NCBI RefSeq assembly: GCF_019392335.1
Contig: NZ_JAHXRQ010000014.1
Span: 1 to 64,000, forward strand
Source of the DNA: Mameliella sp. CS4
GTDB lineage: Bacteria > Pseudomonadota > Alphaproteobacteria > Rhodobacterales > Rhodobacteraceae
Direction: 5' to 3'
Length of the DNA: 64,000 nucleotides
The position numbers and the translations under genes were made by a program. The notes below the pieces were generated by a model. The model was not told where the DNA came from and searched no databases. It saw nothing but the letters and a program-made list of their open reading frames with translations. Shown here in pieces: positions 31,665 to 38,776 of the stretch. The first letter of the stretch is position 1. Each line of letters begins with the position of its first letter.

Positions 31665-32000
31665 ATGCCCAAGCTCATCCGTCTCTACATCCTGCAGGTC
31701 CTGGCCGGTTTCGGCCTGTCGGCGGTCTTTGTCGGCGCGCTCCTGTGGTTCAACGTGGCCAACCTCTGGCACCTGGTCTCTGGCAGCGACATGGGCCTTG
31801 TTGCGGTGCTGATGCTGTTCATGTTCAACGGCATCGTCTTTGCCGGGGTGCAATTCGCCATCTCGATCATGCGAATGGGCCACGAGGACGACACATCGGG
31901 TGGCAAGCGCCAGCGCGTCCGTCCGCAGGAACCGGCCCGCGTGCGGGTGGCGGCCGAAGCGCCGCAGAACCGGGCGCTGCGGGGATTGCTGCGCCGCTGA
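31665..32000 (+). CDS. Small two-pass membrane protein, tandem copy 1
   Basis: 111 residues. Two membrane segments (LQVLAGFGLSAVFVGALLWF and GLVAVLMLFMFNGIVFAGVQF) with a NLWHLV loop between them, then FAISIMRMG and a basic C-terminal tail (GGKRQRVRPQEPARVRV). GAAGGAG precedes the ATG. The following gene is a clear paralogue, so this is a tandem duplication. I do not recognise a named family; both ends are probably cytoplasmic. Confidence 0.75.
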   Translation: MPKLIRLYILQVLAGFGLSAVFVGALLWFNVANLWHLVSGSDMGLVAVLMLFMFNGIVFAGVQFAISIMRMGHEDDTSGGKRQRVRPQEPARVRVAAEAPQNRALRGLLRR

Positions 32001-32078
32001 AAAAGTAACGGCATTTCGTACCCGGAGCTTGCCGGGTGCGCCGCGCGCCATACCCTTGTCCGGGGAAAGGAGGCGCGA

Positions 32079-32408
32079 ATGCCCCGGATCATCCGACTTT
32101 ACATCACGCAGAGCCTAGTCGGCGCAGGGCTTGCCACGGTTTTCGTGGCAGGCCTGTTGATGTCGAACGTGGGCAACTTGTGGCATCTGGTGACCCATAC
32201 CGGCATCGGGCCGTTTGCTGTGCTGCTGCTTTGGGTGCAGTGCGCAGCGGTCTTTGCCGGGGCACAATTCGCGATCTCGGTCATGCGCCTGGGCGAGAGG
32301 GATGGGCCTGCGGCACCGCCACGCGGCCCTCGCCGCCCGCTTCCGGTGGAGGTCACAAGCCATTTGCCCAGGGTCGGGCGCAAGCTGCCTTCCGGACGCC
32401 CCGGCTGA
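32079..32408 (+). CDS. Small two-pass membrane protein, tandem copy 2
   Basis: 109 residues, paralogue of the previous gene: about 43 of the first 76 residues match by hand alignment, including IRLYI, NLWHLV, VFAGxQFAIS and MRxG. The C-terminal tails differ and end basic and Pro-rich (PPRGPRRPLPVEV). GGAAAGGAGG precedes the ATG. The 78-base gap suggests co-transcription. Confidence 0.75.
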   Translation: MPRIIRLYITQSLVGAGLATVFVAGLLMSNVGNLWHLVTHTGIGPFAVLLLWVQCAAVFAGAQFAISVMRLGERDGPAAPPRGPRRPLPVEVTSHLPRVGRKLPSGRPG

Positions 32409-32695
32409 GCCATGCGGCTCAGCGGCCCGCCCTCCAGCCTGCTTGCCGGTCTGGTCATGATGTGGAAAGCGGCGGGAACCACGCCAACCGTGTGGGTATC
32501 GCATTCCCGAGGACCTGTATATACAGGTGGGCGCCAGGTAACGAGACCACGATCCCGCCAGAGCCAGCTCCCTCGGATTTGCTTAAGGCCACCGGAATGT
32601 ACCCGTCTCACGAGAAGGGCAGAACCCGCCAATCGCAGACCTAAGTTGCGCGGGGGGCCGAGACAAGGGGCTGCGAAGAATTTGTGCCCTGCGCC
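32409..32695. other. Non-coding stretch with a 16-base palindrome
   Basis: 287 bases between convergent genes with no supported reading frame. ACCTGTATATACAGGT at 32513-32528 is a perfect palindrome and contrasts with the GC-rich surroundings. It has CTG-N6-CAG, not the CTG-N10-CAG of an E. coli LexA site. It could be a protein site or the tip of an RNA hairpin. No known RNA family core is recognisable. Confidence 0.45.
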
Positions 32696-33433
32696 TTACG
32701 GCGTGTCGGTGACAAGGGCGTAGCGTGTCAGTTCCTCGGGCAGGAGGATGTAGATTTCATCGGGTGGCGTGGCGAGTGCGTGGCGCATGATGCGCGTGTC
32801 CACGCCCATATCGTCGAGATAGCCCATGACCTCGGCCTGGCCGCGCTGGATGTCCTCGACGGCGGTGAACGCGGGCAGCAGGGTGCTTTCTCCGAAATAG
32901 TGCTGGTGCACCCCGATGGAGGCAGAGGCCGCCGCGCTGCGCGTCTGGCCGCCCGCAAAGAGGTAGGGGCAGGCGGAATAGCAGAATTCGCCGGACAGAA
33001 CCTGCGTCGCGATGCCGGAGGCGCGCAGGTGGCGCCCGAGGTCCAGCGCATCGCGCACCGAGCCGCCCTCGGATTGCAGGAGCAGCGTTTCGATCGGCGG
33101 GTCGGCGCGGTCGATCAGGGGGATCAGGCGTTCCGCGTCGCCCTCGGCTATGGCGCCTTCAAGCCGCCATTCTCCCCGGTCAAAGGTCAGGGTCAGGCGT
33201 TCGGGCAGTTCGCCCGGATCGCGTTCAGGGGTTACGGCGGGCCGGTCGCGGCCCGGGTCGAAGATGCGGCGTTGGTCACCGGGGCGGACCGGTTCCGACA
33301 GGCGCGGGGCGTCAGGGCGGAAGCCGGGCAGGCTGATCGGCCCCTGGCGCATATCCCCCAGCACCAGCAAAACGCCGATACCAACCTGGAAGACCAGCAC
33401 GGCCGACAGGGTGCGGGCAACGGAGCGGTTCAT
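32696..33433 (-). CDS. Periplasmic ClpP-like protein (COG3904 type)
   Basis: 245 residues. An N-terminal anchor (TLSAVLVFQVGIGVLLVLG) leads to a periplasmic domain. LLLQSEGGSVRDALDLGRHL, then CYSACPYLFAGG and ASIGVHQHYFG, reproduce the ClpP/S49-like crotonase fold (Ser-Ala-Cys at the nucleophile site, His following) typical of COG3904 proteins. Two Cys in CYSAC may form a disulphide. It lies 25 bases after the coiled-coil membrane gene, in the same direction, with GGGAGA as ribosome site, so the two form an operon. Confidence 0.75.
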   Translation of the reverse strand: MNRSVARTLSAVLVFQVGIGVLLVLGDMRQGPISLPGFRPDAPRLSEPVRPGDQRRIFDPGRDRPAVTPERDPGELPERLTLTFDRGEWRLEGAIAEGDAERLIPLIDRADPPIETLLLQSEGGSVRDALDLGRHLRASGIATQVLSGEFCYSACPYLFAGGQTRSAAASASIGVHQHYFGESTLLPAFTAVEDIQRGQAEVMGYLDDMGVDTRIMRHALATPPDEIYILLPEELTRYALVTDTP

Positions 33434-33458
33434 GGACGGTCTCCCATCATGGCGCTGG

Positions 33459-34772
33459 TCATGCGGATTTGCCCTTGAGCGGCGTGACCTCCTCGGCCTC
33501 GGGGCGCGGGGTCGCGGGGACGGGCGGCGCCGCGGGTGGCCCGGCGACGGCCTCGACCTCGCGCAGGGCAGTGACGGCGGCGCGCAGTTCGGCCAGCGTC
33601 AGCGTATCCTCGACGCCTGCCCCCTCACGGCCCTGCCGGATGGCCGCATGGGTGATGGCAAGGATGAAGACCAGCACCATCGGCAGCAGGTCGATGGCGA
33701 TGGCCCCGGCCCAGGAGGGCACGAAATTGCGGGCATAGAGGATCACCGCATCGGCGGCGGAAAGCGGGGTATAGGTGACGTCGGTCGGCGGTTGCAGTGC
33801 CTGGACGTTTTGCGCCGCGCGTTCCAGCGTGGCCGCGCGTTGCGCCAGAACCTCGAGCACCGAGGTGATGGTGGCGGATTGATCGGCGCGGCCCTGGGCG
33901 GTGCTGCTGTCGAGTTCGGGCAGAACCACGGAGGCGGCCAGATCCTGCGCCGCGCGTTCGACCAACGGCGCAACGGACAGCTGCCGCAGCTGGGTGATGA
34001 GGCCCTGCAGGCGCACGGCGGCCTCGGAGAATTCGACGCTGCGGGCCTCGACACTGCCCGGTTCGACGGTCAGGGCGCGCATGCGGCTGAGGATGGTGTT
34101 GCCCTCGGTAAAGGCGGTCTTGACCAGGGGGGTCTGTTCGGCGATCTGCGCCTCGAGCGCGGTCAGCTCGGCGGCTTTCTGGCGCAACACGCGAAAGACG
34201 GCGCCGCGCCCGGCAAGGCCCGAAAGCGTGCCCTGTGCTTCGAGGTCCGAGAGATCCTCGAAGCTTTGGCGGACGCGGGCGACGTCCCGTTCCAGCGCTT
34301 GCCCGGTCAACGCGATCTCATGCGCGCGTTCCAGCGCCGCCTGGTAGTCCTGCACGGTTTCGGCCAGGTGTTGTTCGACGGCGGCTGAGCCCGCGAGCGC
34401 GGCGGCGTTCAGCCAGGAGGACATGGCGACGATGGCGAGGCTGCCCAGCCCCATGGCCGCCATCAGCCCGGTGCGGGCGCGGGTTGTACGGACGGCGGGG
34501 AACAGCCGCAGCATGTAGGACCAGAAGACAAAGATCCCCACGGAGACGGCGGTGGAATAGGCGATGGCGGCAAAGACCGACATGGCGCCGTTCTCGTCCA
34601 GCAGCGAGGAGACGCCGAGATAAGTGTAGATGCCCGAAGCCACCGAGAGCACGCCAAGCGCCGTCCCCGAGAAGGTGTCGAGCCAGGTCAGGTGTCCTTC
34701 GAGTTCGCGCGCAGCGCGCACGCCACGGGCTTCGGCGCGGGTCAGGCGGGTGTCGGTCTGGTCCTGGGACAT
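33459..34772 (-). CDS. Membrane protein with long periplasmic or cytoplasmic coiled coil
   Basis: 437 residues from the ATG at 34772. Three membrane segments in the first ~125 residues (GTALGVLSVASGIYTYLGV, VFAAIAYSTAVSVGIFVFW, MGLGSLAIVAMSSWL). A coiled-coil and helical region spans about 130-330 (Glu/Ala/Gln-rich, many heptads). A last membrane segment near 365-390 (AIAIDLLPMVLVFILAITHA) precedes a Pro/Ala-rich tail. No named domain recognised. Followed by the ClpP-like gene, which suggests a two-component envelope module. Confidence 0.72.
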   Translation of the reverse strand: MSQDQTDTRLTRAEARGVRAARELEGHLTWLDTFSGTALGVLSVASGIYTYLGVSSLLDENGAMSVFAAIAYSTAVSVGIFVFWSYMLRLFPAVRTTRARTGLMAAMGLGSLAIVAMSSWLNAAALAGSAAVEQHLAETVQDYQAALERAHEIALTGQALERDVARVRQSFEDLSDLEAQGTLSGLAGRGAVFRVLRQKAAELTALEAQIAEQTPLVKTAFTEGNTILSRMRALTVEPGSVEARSVEFSEAAVRLQGLITQLRQLSVAPLVERAAQDLAASVVLPELDSSTAQGRADQSATITSVLEVLAQRAATLERAAQNVQALQPPTDVTYTPLSAADAVILYARNFVPSWAGAIAIDLLPMVLVFILAITHAAIRQGREGAGVEDTLTLAELRAAVTALREVEAVAGPPAAPPVPATPRPEAEEVTPLKGKSA

Positions 34773-34859
34773 GTTTGGCCTTGGGTCATCGCTGTGGTTC
34801 CGGGCGAGCCTAGTCCATTCCCCGCCAGAGGGAAGGTGGCCCGGGCTGGGGTTGCATCT

Positions 34860-34874
34860 GTTCACGAAATGTTC
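34860..34874 (+). promoter_or_regulatory. SOS box (alphaproteobacterial LexA site)
   Basis: GTTC at 34860-34863 and GTTC at 34871-34874 are separated by exactly seven bases (ACGAAAT). This is the GTTC-N7-GTTC LexA site of alphaproteobacteria. It ends 12 bases before the mmcB ATG, so LexA would block expression until DNA damage. Confidence 0.82.
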
Positions 34875-34886
34875 AAGAATTTGGGC

Positions 34887-35348
34887 ATGGACTTGCCTGT
34901 CACCTCCGATCTGATGCCCGGCCAGCTTTTGGCGCGGGGCGTGTGCCGCCATCTGGCGGGGCATGGCTTTGCCGTGATCGAGGAATTCGTGCCGGACCGG
35001 GGGTTGCGGGTCGATGTCATGGCGCTGGGCCCCAAGGGAGAGCTGTGGGTGGTCGAGTGCAAGTCGAGCCGCGCGGATTACATGAGCGACGGCAAGTGGC
35101 AGGGCTATCTCGACTGGTGTGACCGCTATTTCTGGGCCGTGGACCAGGACTTCCCTACCGAATTGCTGCCCGAAGAAACGGGACTGATCATCGCCGACGG
35201 CTATGACGCCGAGATCCTGCGCATGGGCCCCGAGGACAAGCTGGCTGCGGCGCGGCGCAACAAGCTGATCCGCAAGTTCGCCGTCCACGCAGCGCGGCGG
35301 TTGCACGGGTTGCGCGATCCGGGCGCGGGGCTGGAACATCTGGGCTGA
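34887..35348 (+). CDS. mmcB: MmcB-family DNA repair protein
   Basis: 153 residues. PD-(D/E)xK-like fold: RVDVMALGPKGELWVVECKSS has the metal-binding Asp and the E-x-K pair; DWCDRYFWAVDQDFP follows. In Caulobacter, mmcB is an SOS gene protecting against mitomycin C. Start at ATG 34887 because the alternative ATG at 34869 lies inside the LexA box. Divergent from the minus-strand membrane gene at 34772. Confidence 0.85.
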   Translation: MDLPVTSDLMPGQLLARGVCRHLAGHGFAVIEEFVPDRGLRVDVMALGPKGELWVVECKSSRADYMSDGKWQGYLDWCDRYFWAVDQDFPTELLPEETGLIIADGYDAEILRMGPEDKLAAARRNKLIRKFAVHAARRLHGLRDPGAGLEHLG

Positions 35349-35457
35349 GCGCCTTTGCGGGAAATCACGGGGCAGGGGGCAGACGGGGGTTGCCCGTCAC
35401 GGGGAAACCGGCCCACCATGTCTGCAAGGGCCCCTTTGTCAGCGGAAAGGACTTGCC

Positions 35458-35838
35458 ATGCAGCTTGGCGCGTTTTCGGTCAGCCTCTCGGTCAGTGACC
35501 TGGACGCCTCACGGGCGTTCTACGAGGCCCTGGGTTTCCAGGCGGTCGGCGGCATGGCCGAGGAAGGCTGGCTGATCCTGCGCAACGGCGACAGCGTGAT
35601 CGGCCTGTTCCAGGGTATGTTCGAAGGCAACATGCTGACCTTCAACCCCGGGTGGCGGTCCGAGGACGAGGTGTTGCCGGAGTTCACCGATATCCGCGTG
35701 ATCCAGGCGCGTCTGCGGGCGCAGGGGATCGAACCGGAAAAGGGCACGGACGACGAGGGTGCGGGACCGGCCTGCATGACGCTGGTCGACCCGGACGGAA
35801 ACCGGGTCTTTCTGGACCAGCATGTGCCCAAACCCTAG
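35458..35838 (+). CDS. VOC/glyoxalase-like protein
   Basis: 126 residues, two beta-alpha-beta-beta-beta units. SVSLSVSDLDASRAFYEALGF starts the first; GPACMTLVDPDGNRVFLDQH ends the second with the usual DPDGN turn and a candidate metal-ligand residue. Members include dioxygenases, glyoxalases and resistance proteins; nothing here narrows the substrate. GAAAGGA precedes the ATG. Its stop shares CTAG with the convergent small gene. Confidence 0.78.
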   Translation: MQLGAFSVSLSVSDLDASRAFYEALGFQAVGGMAEEGWLILRNGDSVIGLFQGMFEGNMLTFNPGWRSEDEVLPEFTDIRVIQARLRAQGIEPEKGTDDEGAGPACMTLVDPDGNRVFLDQHVPKP

Positions 35839-36032
35839 CGTTTGCGGGGGTTTGACTTGCGCGCGGTGGCGGCGGCGGCGCGCAGTTCCTCGGCGATTTC
35901 CTCGGCCTCCACGGGGTCGAAGTCCATCGGGATCTCGATCCCGTCGGCGAGGATGAACAGCCGAACCATGCCGGCGTCGGTGGGGCCAATCTGGAGGTTG
36001 GCCTCGAAGTCGCGTTCGTCGTTGATGCCCAT
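35835..36032 (-). CDS. Small conserved protein, DUF6324-like
   Basis: 65 residues, acidic with a basic end. GINDERDFEANLQIGPTDAG, then VRLFILADGIEIPMDFDP and EAEEIAEELRAAAATARKS. I recall this pattern as DUF6324, a small alphaproteobacterial family of unknown function. Convergent with the VOC gene, sharing the last four bases. Confidence 0.65.
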   Translation of the reverse strand: MGINDERDFEANLQIGPTDAGMVRLFILADGIEIPMDFDPVEAEEIAEELRAAAATARKSNPRKR

Positions 36033-36124
36033 CTGCCTCTGCCTTCTCTGAGACCCGCGAAAGATCGTCGTGACCTAGCGACGAAAGGCTTGATTTGCAA
36101 GCGGTGCGGGGGTTTCTTCCCCGC

Positions 36125-36604
36125 ATGACAATCGACCTGAAAGACCTTGGCCCCGGCGACATCGACTGGCTTGTCGACCAGCATGCGCGGCTCTACGCCC
36201 GCGATGAAGGCTTTGATGAGAGTTTTCCGGTGCTCGTGCGGCAGATCCTGGAGGATTTCGAGCGGGACCATGACCCGACCTGCGAAAAATCCTTTGTCGC
36301 CTGGGAGGGGGATCAGCGGCTGGGCAGCATTTTTTGCATGCGAGAGGACGATGAAACCGCCAAGTTGCGGCTGTTTTTCCTGCTGCCAGAGGCGCGGGGC
36401 AAGGGGCTGGGCCGGACATTGCTGGAGGCCTGCATGGGCTTCGCGCGGGACAGTGGCTATCGCCGGATGGCGCTCTGGACGCATGAAAGCCACCGCGCCG
36501 CCTGTGCGCTGTACGAAAAGGCGGGTTGGCGGCTGGTGCGCTCCGAGCCGAAGGTGAGCTTCGGCACGGAGGTTGTCGAACAGGGCTATGAGGTGGACCT
36601 GTGA
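36125..36604 (+). CDS. GNAT acetyltransferase
   Basis: 159 residues. LRLFFLLPEARGKGLGRTLLEACM is the acetyl-CoA pyrophosphate loop (R-G-K-G-L-G). ALWTHESHRAACALYEKAGWR follows as the usual C-terminal helix-strand. The N-terminus carries DWLVDQHARLYARDEGFDESF, like the GNAT half of fused MarR-GNAT proteins. Substrate unknown. It ends one base before the convergent paaG stop. Confidence 0.82.
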   Translation: MTIDLKDLGPGDIDWLVDQHARLYARDEGFDESFPVLVRQILEDFERDHDPTCEKSFVAWEGDQRLGSIFCMREDDETAKLRLFFLLPEARGKGLGRTLLEACMGFARDSGYRRMALWTHESHRAACALYEKAGWRLVRSEPKVSFGTEVVEQGYEVDL

Positions 36605-36605
36605 C

Positions 36606-37394
36606 CTAGCGCTGACCGGTGAATTTCGGCGCGCGCTTGTCCAGGAAAGAGGCCACGCCCTCGGCATAATCTGGGTGTTCGCCGCAGGCCTTCATCAGCT
36701 CGGCTTCCAAGTCCAGGTGCGCGTCCAGCGTATTGGTTGCGGCGGCGGTGATCGCCTCTTTGGTGCGGGCATAACCGAATGTCGGGCCATCGGAGAATTG
36801 CGCGGCCAGCTTGCGCGCCTCGTCCATCAGCGTGTCGTCGGGCAGCGCCTTCCAGATCAGGCCCCATTCCTCGGCTTTTTGCGCGGGCAGCGGCTCGGCC
36901 GTCAGGGCCAGACCCATCGCGCGGGCGCGGCCCAGGAAATGCGTCAGGTGCCAGCTGCCCCCCGTGTCCGGGATCAGCCCGACCTTGGAAAAGGACTGTA
37001 TGAACTTGGCGCTTTCGGCGGCCAGCACCATGTCGCAAGCCAAGGCAACGCTGGACCCGGCCCCGGCGGCCACGCCGTTGACGGCGCAGATCACCGGCAT
37101 GTCCAGCGCGCGGATCTGACGGACCAGCGGCGCCCAGTAGCTGCGCACTGTCTCGCCCAGGTCGGGCGGGCCATCCATCTTGCGCGGGTCGCGGTCGCCC
37201 AGGTCCTGGCCTGCGCAAAAGCCGCGTCCGGCGCCGGTCAGCAGCACGGCGCGTTTGGCCTCGTCGCTTGCGCGGGCCAGGGCGGCGCGCAAGGCGAGGT
37301 GCATTTCGGGCGTGAAGCTGTTGAGCCGGTCGGGCCGGTTCAGGGTGATTTCCAGCCAGTTACCGTGATCGTTGACAAAAATGGTGTCCGACAT
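36606..37394 (-). CDS. paaG: PaaG-like enoyl-CoA hydratase/isomerase
   Basis: 262 residues, crotonase fold. LTGAGRGFCAGQDLGDRDP and NGVAAGAGSSVALACDM form the oxyanion hole and CoA site; the QDL-x-DR signature is typical of PaaG, which isomerises the ring epoxide of phenylacetyl-CoA to the oxepin. DTGGSWHLTHFLGRARAMGL follows. AGGAGGGG precedes the ATG. Downstream of a MarR gene in the same direction. It could also act on intermediates of the nearby box pathway. Confidence 0.8.
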   Translation of the reverse strand: MSDTIFVNDHGNWLEITLNRPDRLNSFTPEMHLALRAALARASDEAKRAVLLTGAGRGFCAGQDLGDRDPRKMDGPPDLGETVRSYWAPLVRQIRALDMPVICAVNGVAAGAGSSVALACDMVLAAESAKFIQSFSKVGLIPDTGGSWHLTHFLGRARAMGLALTAEPLPAQKAEEWGLIWKALPDDTLMDEARKLAAQFSDGPTFGYARTKEAITAAATNTLDAHLDLEAELMKACGEHPDYAEGVASFLDKRAPKFTGQR

Positions 37395-37447
37395 GTTCCC
37401 CTCCTCAAGGCGATTGTCGCGGTGGATGGCACGGGCACGCGGCGGGA

Positions 37448-37939
37448 TCAATCTGTCCCGGTCTTGTCCGCGGGTTTCTCCGGGGGCATGCGTAGCGGCG
37501 CGCGGGTGCGGTCGTTGCCCGCGATGGCAACCTTGGTGGCCAGGCGGATGAACTCGCGCTTTTCGTCCTCGTCCAGTCCCACCAGCAGGTTGCGCTGCAT
37601 CTCTTCGACGATGGGACGGATATGGGCGATGCGCTCGGCACCCTCGGGGGTCAGTGCCAGCACCTTGGCGCGGCGATCCTTCGGGTTGGTCTGCCGTTCG
37701 ATCAGCCCCTTGGCGCAGAGCCGTTCGATGACCCCGCCGATGGTCGCGCGGTCATGGGCGATCATCCCGGCCAGGGTCGCCTGGTCGATGCCGGGATGTT
37801 CCTGCAGCATGGCAAGGGCCGCGAACTGCGGCGAGGTCAGGTCGACATCCGCCTCGCGCATGCGTTCGGCAAAAATCGAGGCCGAAAGCTGTTGCAGACG
37901 GCGGATCAGGTGGCCGGGCATGGTATAGATGGCTTTCAT
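37448..37939 (-). CDS. MarR-family regulator upstream of paaG
   Basis: 163 residues from ATG 37939 (an ATG at 37990 would put residues across the operator-like repeat). Winged helix: LTSPQFAALAMLQEHPGIDQ, then RATIGGVIERLCAKGLIERQ and the wing NPKDRRAKVLALTPEG. Such proteins repress aromatic catabolic genes until a ligand, often a CoA ester, binds. Located 53 bases before paaG, so probably its co-transcribed regulator. Confidence 0.83.
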   Translation of the reverse strand: MKAIYTMPGHLIRRLQQLSASIFAERMREADVDLTSPQFAALAMLQEHPGIDQATLAGMIAHDRATIGGVIERLCAKGLIERQTNPKDRRAKVLALTPEGAERIAHIRPIVEEMQRNLLVGLDEDEKREFIRLATKVAIAGNDRTRAPLRMPPEKPADKTGTD

Positions 37940-37968
37940 GCGGTCATGATCGGATGCTCCGGGCAAAG

Positions 37969-37989
37969 TGACAAGTACGCATATTGTCA
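37969..37989. promoter_or_regulatory. Inverted repeat, likely MarR operator
   Basis: TGACAA (37969-37974) and TTGTCA (37984-37989) form a 6/6 inverted repeat with a 9-base spacer, 30 bases before the minus-strand MarR start and in the gap to the divergent MarR gene. An AGTAC/GTACT pair (37974-37978, 37992-37996) overlaps it. Size and spacing fit a MarR dimer site. Confidence 0.55.
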
Positions 37990-38086
37990 TGGTACTGCCT
38001 TTTCCGGTGGCCGGCCGGTCTGCCGTGACAAGACGAACCCGCTGTGCGAGGTCTGGCGGGCCGATGCGTTGGAGAAAGGGCCGGGG

Positions 38087-38551
38087 ATGGAACGACCGGA
38101 TGCGGGTCTGAGGCAGTTGACCGTTTACCGGCTGCGTCGCGCCGCGGTGCAGATGCTGTCGTCCATCTCGCAGGAGCTGGCGCCTCTCGGGCTGCGGCGG
38201 ACGACCTTTTCCGCGCTTTCCGTGGTGGTGGGTCAACCGGGGCTTCGGCAAACCCAGCTGGCCGATGCGCTGGCGATCGAACGGCCCAACCTCGTCAAAA
38301 TCGTGGATGAACTGGAGGCGGCAGGCCTGATCCAGCGGCGTCAGGCCGATGGGGACCGGCGTGCCTATGCGCTACATCCGACAAAGGCGGGCAAGGCTCT
38401 GCATCAACGTGCCTTCGAAGCGGTGCAGGCCGCGGATCGGCGGCTGATGCAGGGGCTGTCCCTGGCCGAGATCGAGGCGCTGAACGCGGCGCTGCACCTG
38501 ATCGAAGGCAACGCCGGGGGCGCAGTGGATGCGACGCTGCAGGGTGATTGA
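38087..38551 (+). CDS. MarR-family regulator, second, divergent copy
   Basis: 154 residues from ATG 38087 with GGAGAAAGGG upstream. LGLRRTTFSALSVVVGQPGL, then QTQLADALAIERPNLVKIVDELE and the wing QADGDRRAYALHPT. Directly upstream of the benzoate-CoA ligase and pointing the same way, though 225 bases apart with operators between. May sense an aromatic acid or its CoA ester; which of the two MarR proteins acts on which promoter cannot be read from sequence. Confidence 0.83.
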   Translation: MERPDAGLRQLTVYRLRRAAVQMLSSISQELAPLGLRRTTFSALSVVVGQPGLRQTQLADALAIERPNLVKIVDELEAAGLIQRRQADGDRRAYALHPTKAGKALHQRAFEAVQAADRRLMQGLSLAEIEALNAALHLIEGNAGGAVDATLQGD

Positions 38552-38573
38552 GCCCGGTTCCCGACCGGTTTTC

Positions 38574-38635
38574 GCACTATAGTGCAGATTTCTGGTCGGA
38601 AGGCAGTTTTGATGCAACAAATTGCACATCCTGCA
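38574..38635. promoter_or_regulatory. BoxR-type operator cluster before benzoate-CoA ligase
   Basis: TGCA words at 38613-38616 and 38623-38626 are separated by exactly six bases; a third TGCA is at 38632-38635. Upstream, GCACTATAGTGC at 38574-38585 is a perfect palindrome. I recall TGCA-N6-TGCA as the BoxR operator of Azoarcus. A TTGCAC -35-like element (38622-38627) with TACGCT 17 bases later overlaps the second TGCA, which fits repression. Confidence 0.68.
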
Positions 38636-38776
38636 AATAAGGTGTACGCTTATCAAAATGACGATTCCATCCTGTCCGCAGACAGGTGTGACACGGTGCG
38701 TCATGGGTGCAGGTCGATCGGGGAGGATCGCTGCACGGGGTAACGGACGGGATGACCGGCAGGAGGAGGCCAAGTC

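Noticed and set aside
32409..32695. Known small RNA (SRP RNA, tmRNA or 6S RNA) around the palindrome
   Set aside because: None of the conserved cores of these RNAs could be recognised.
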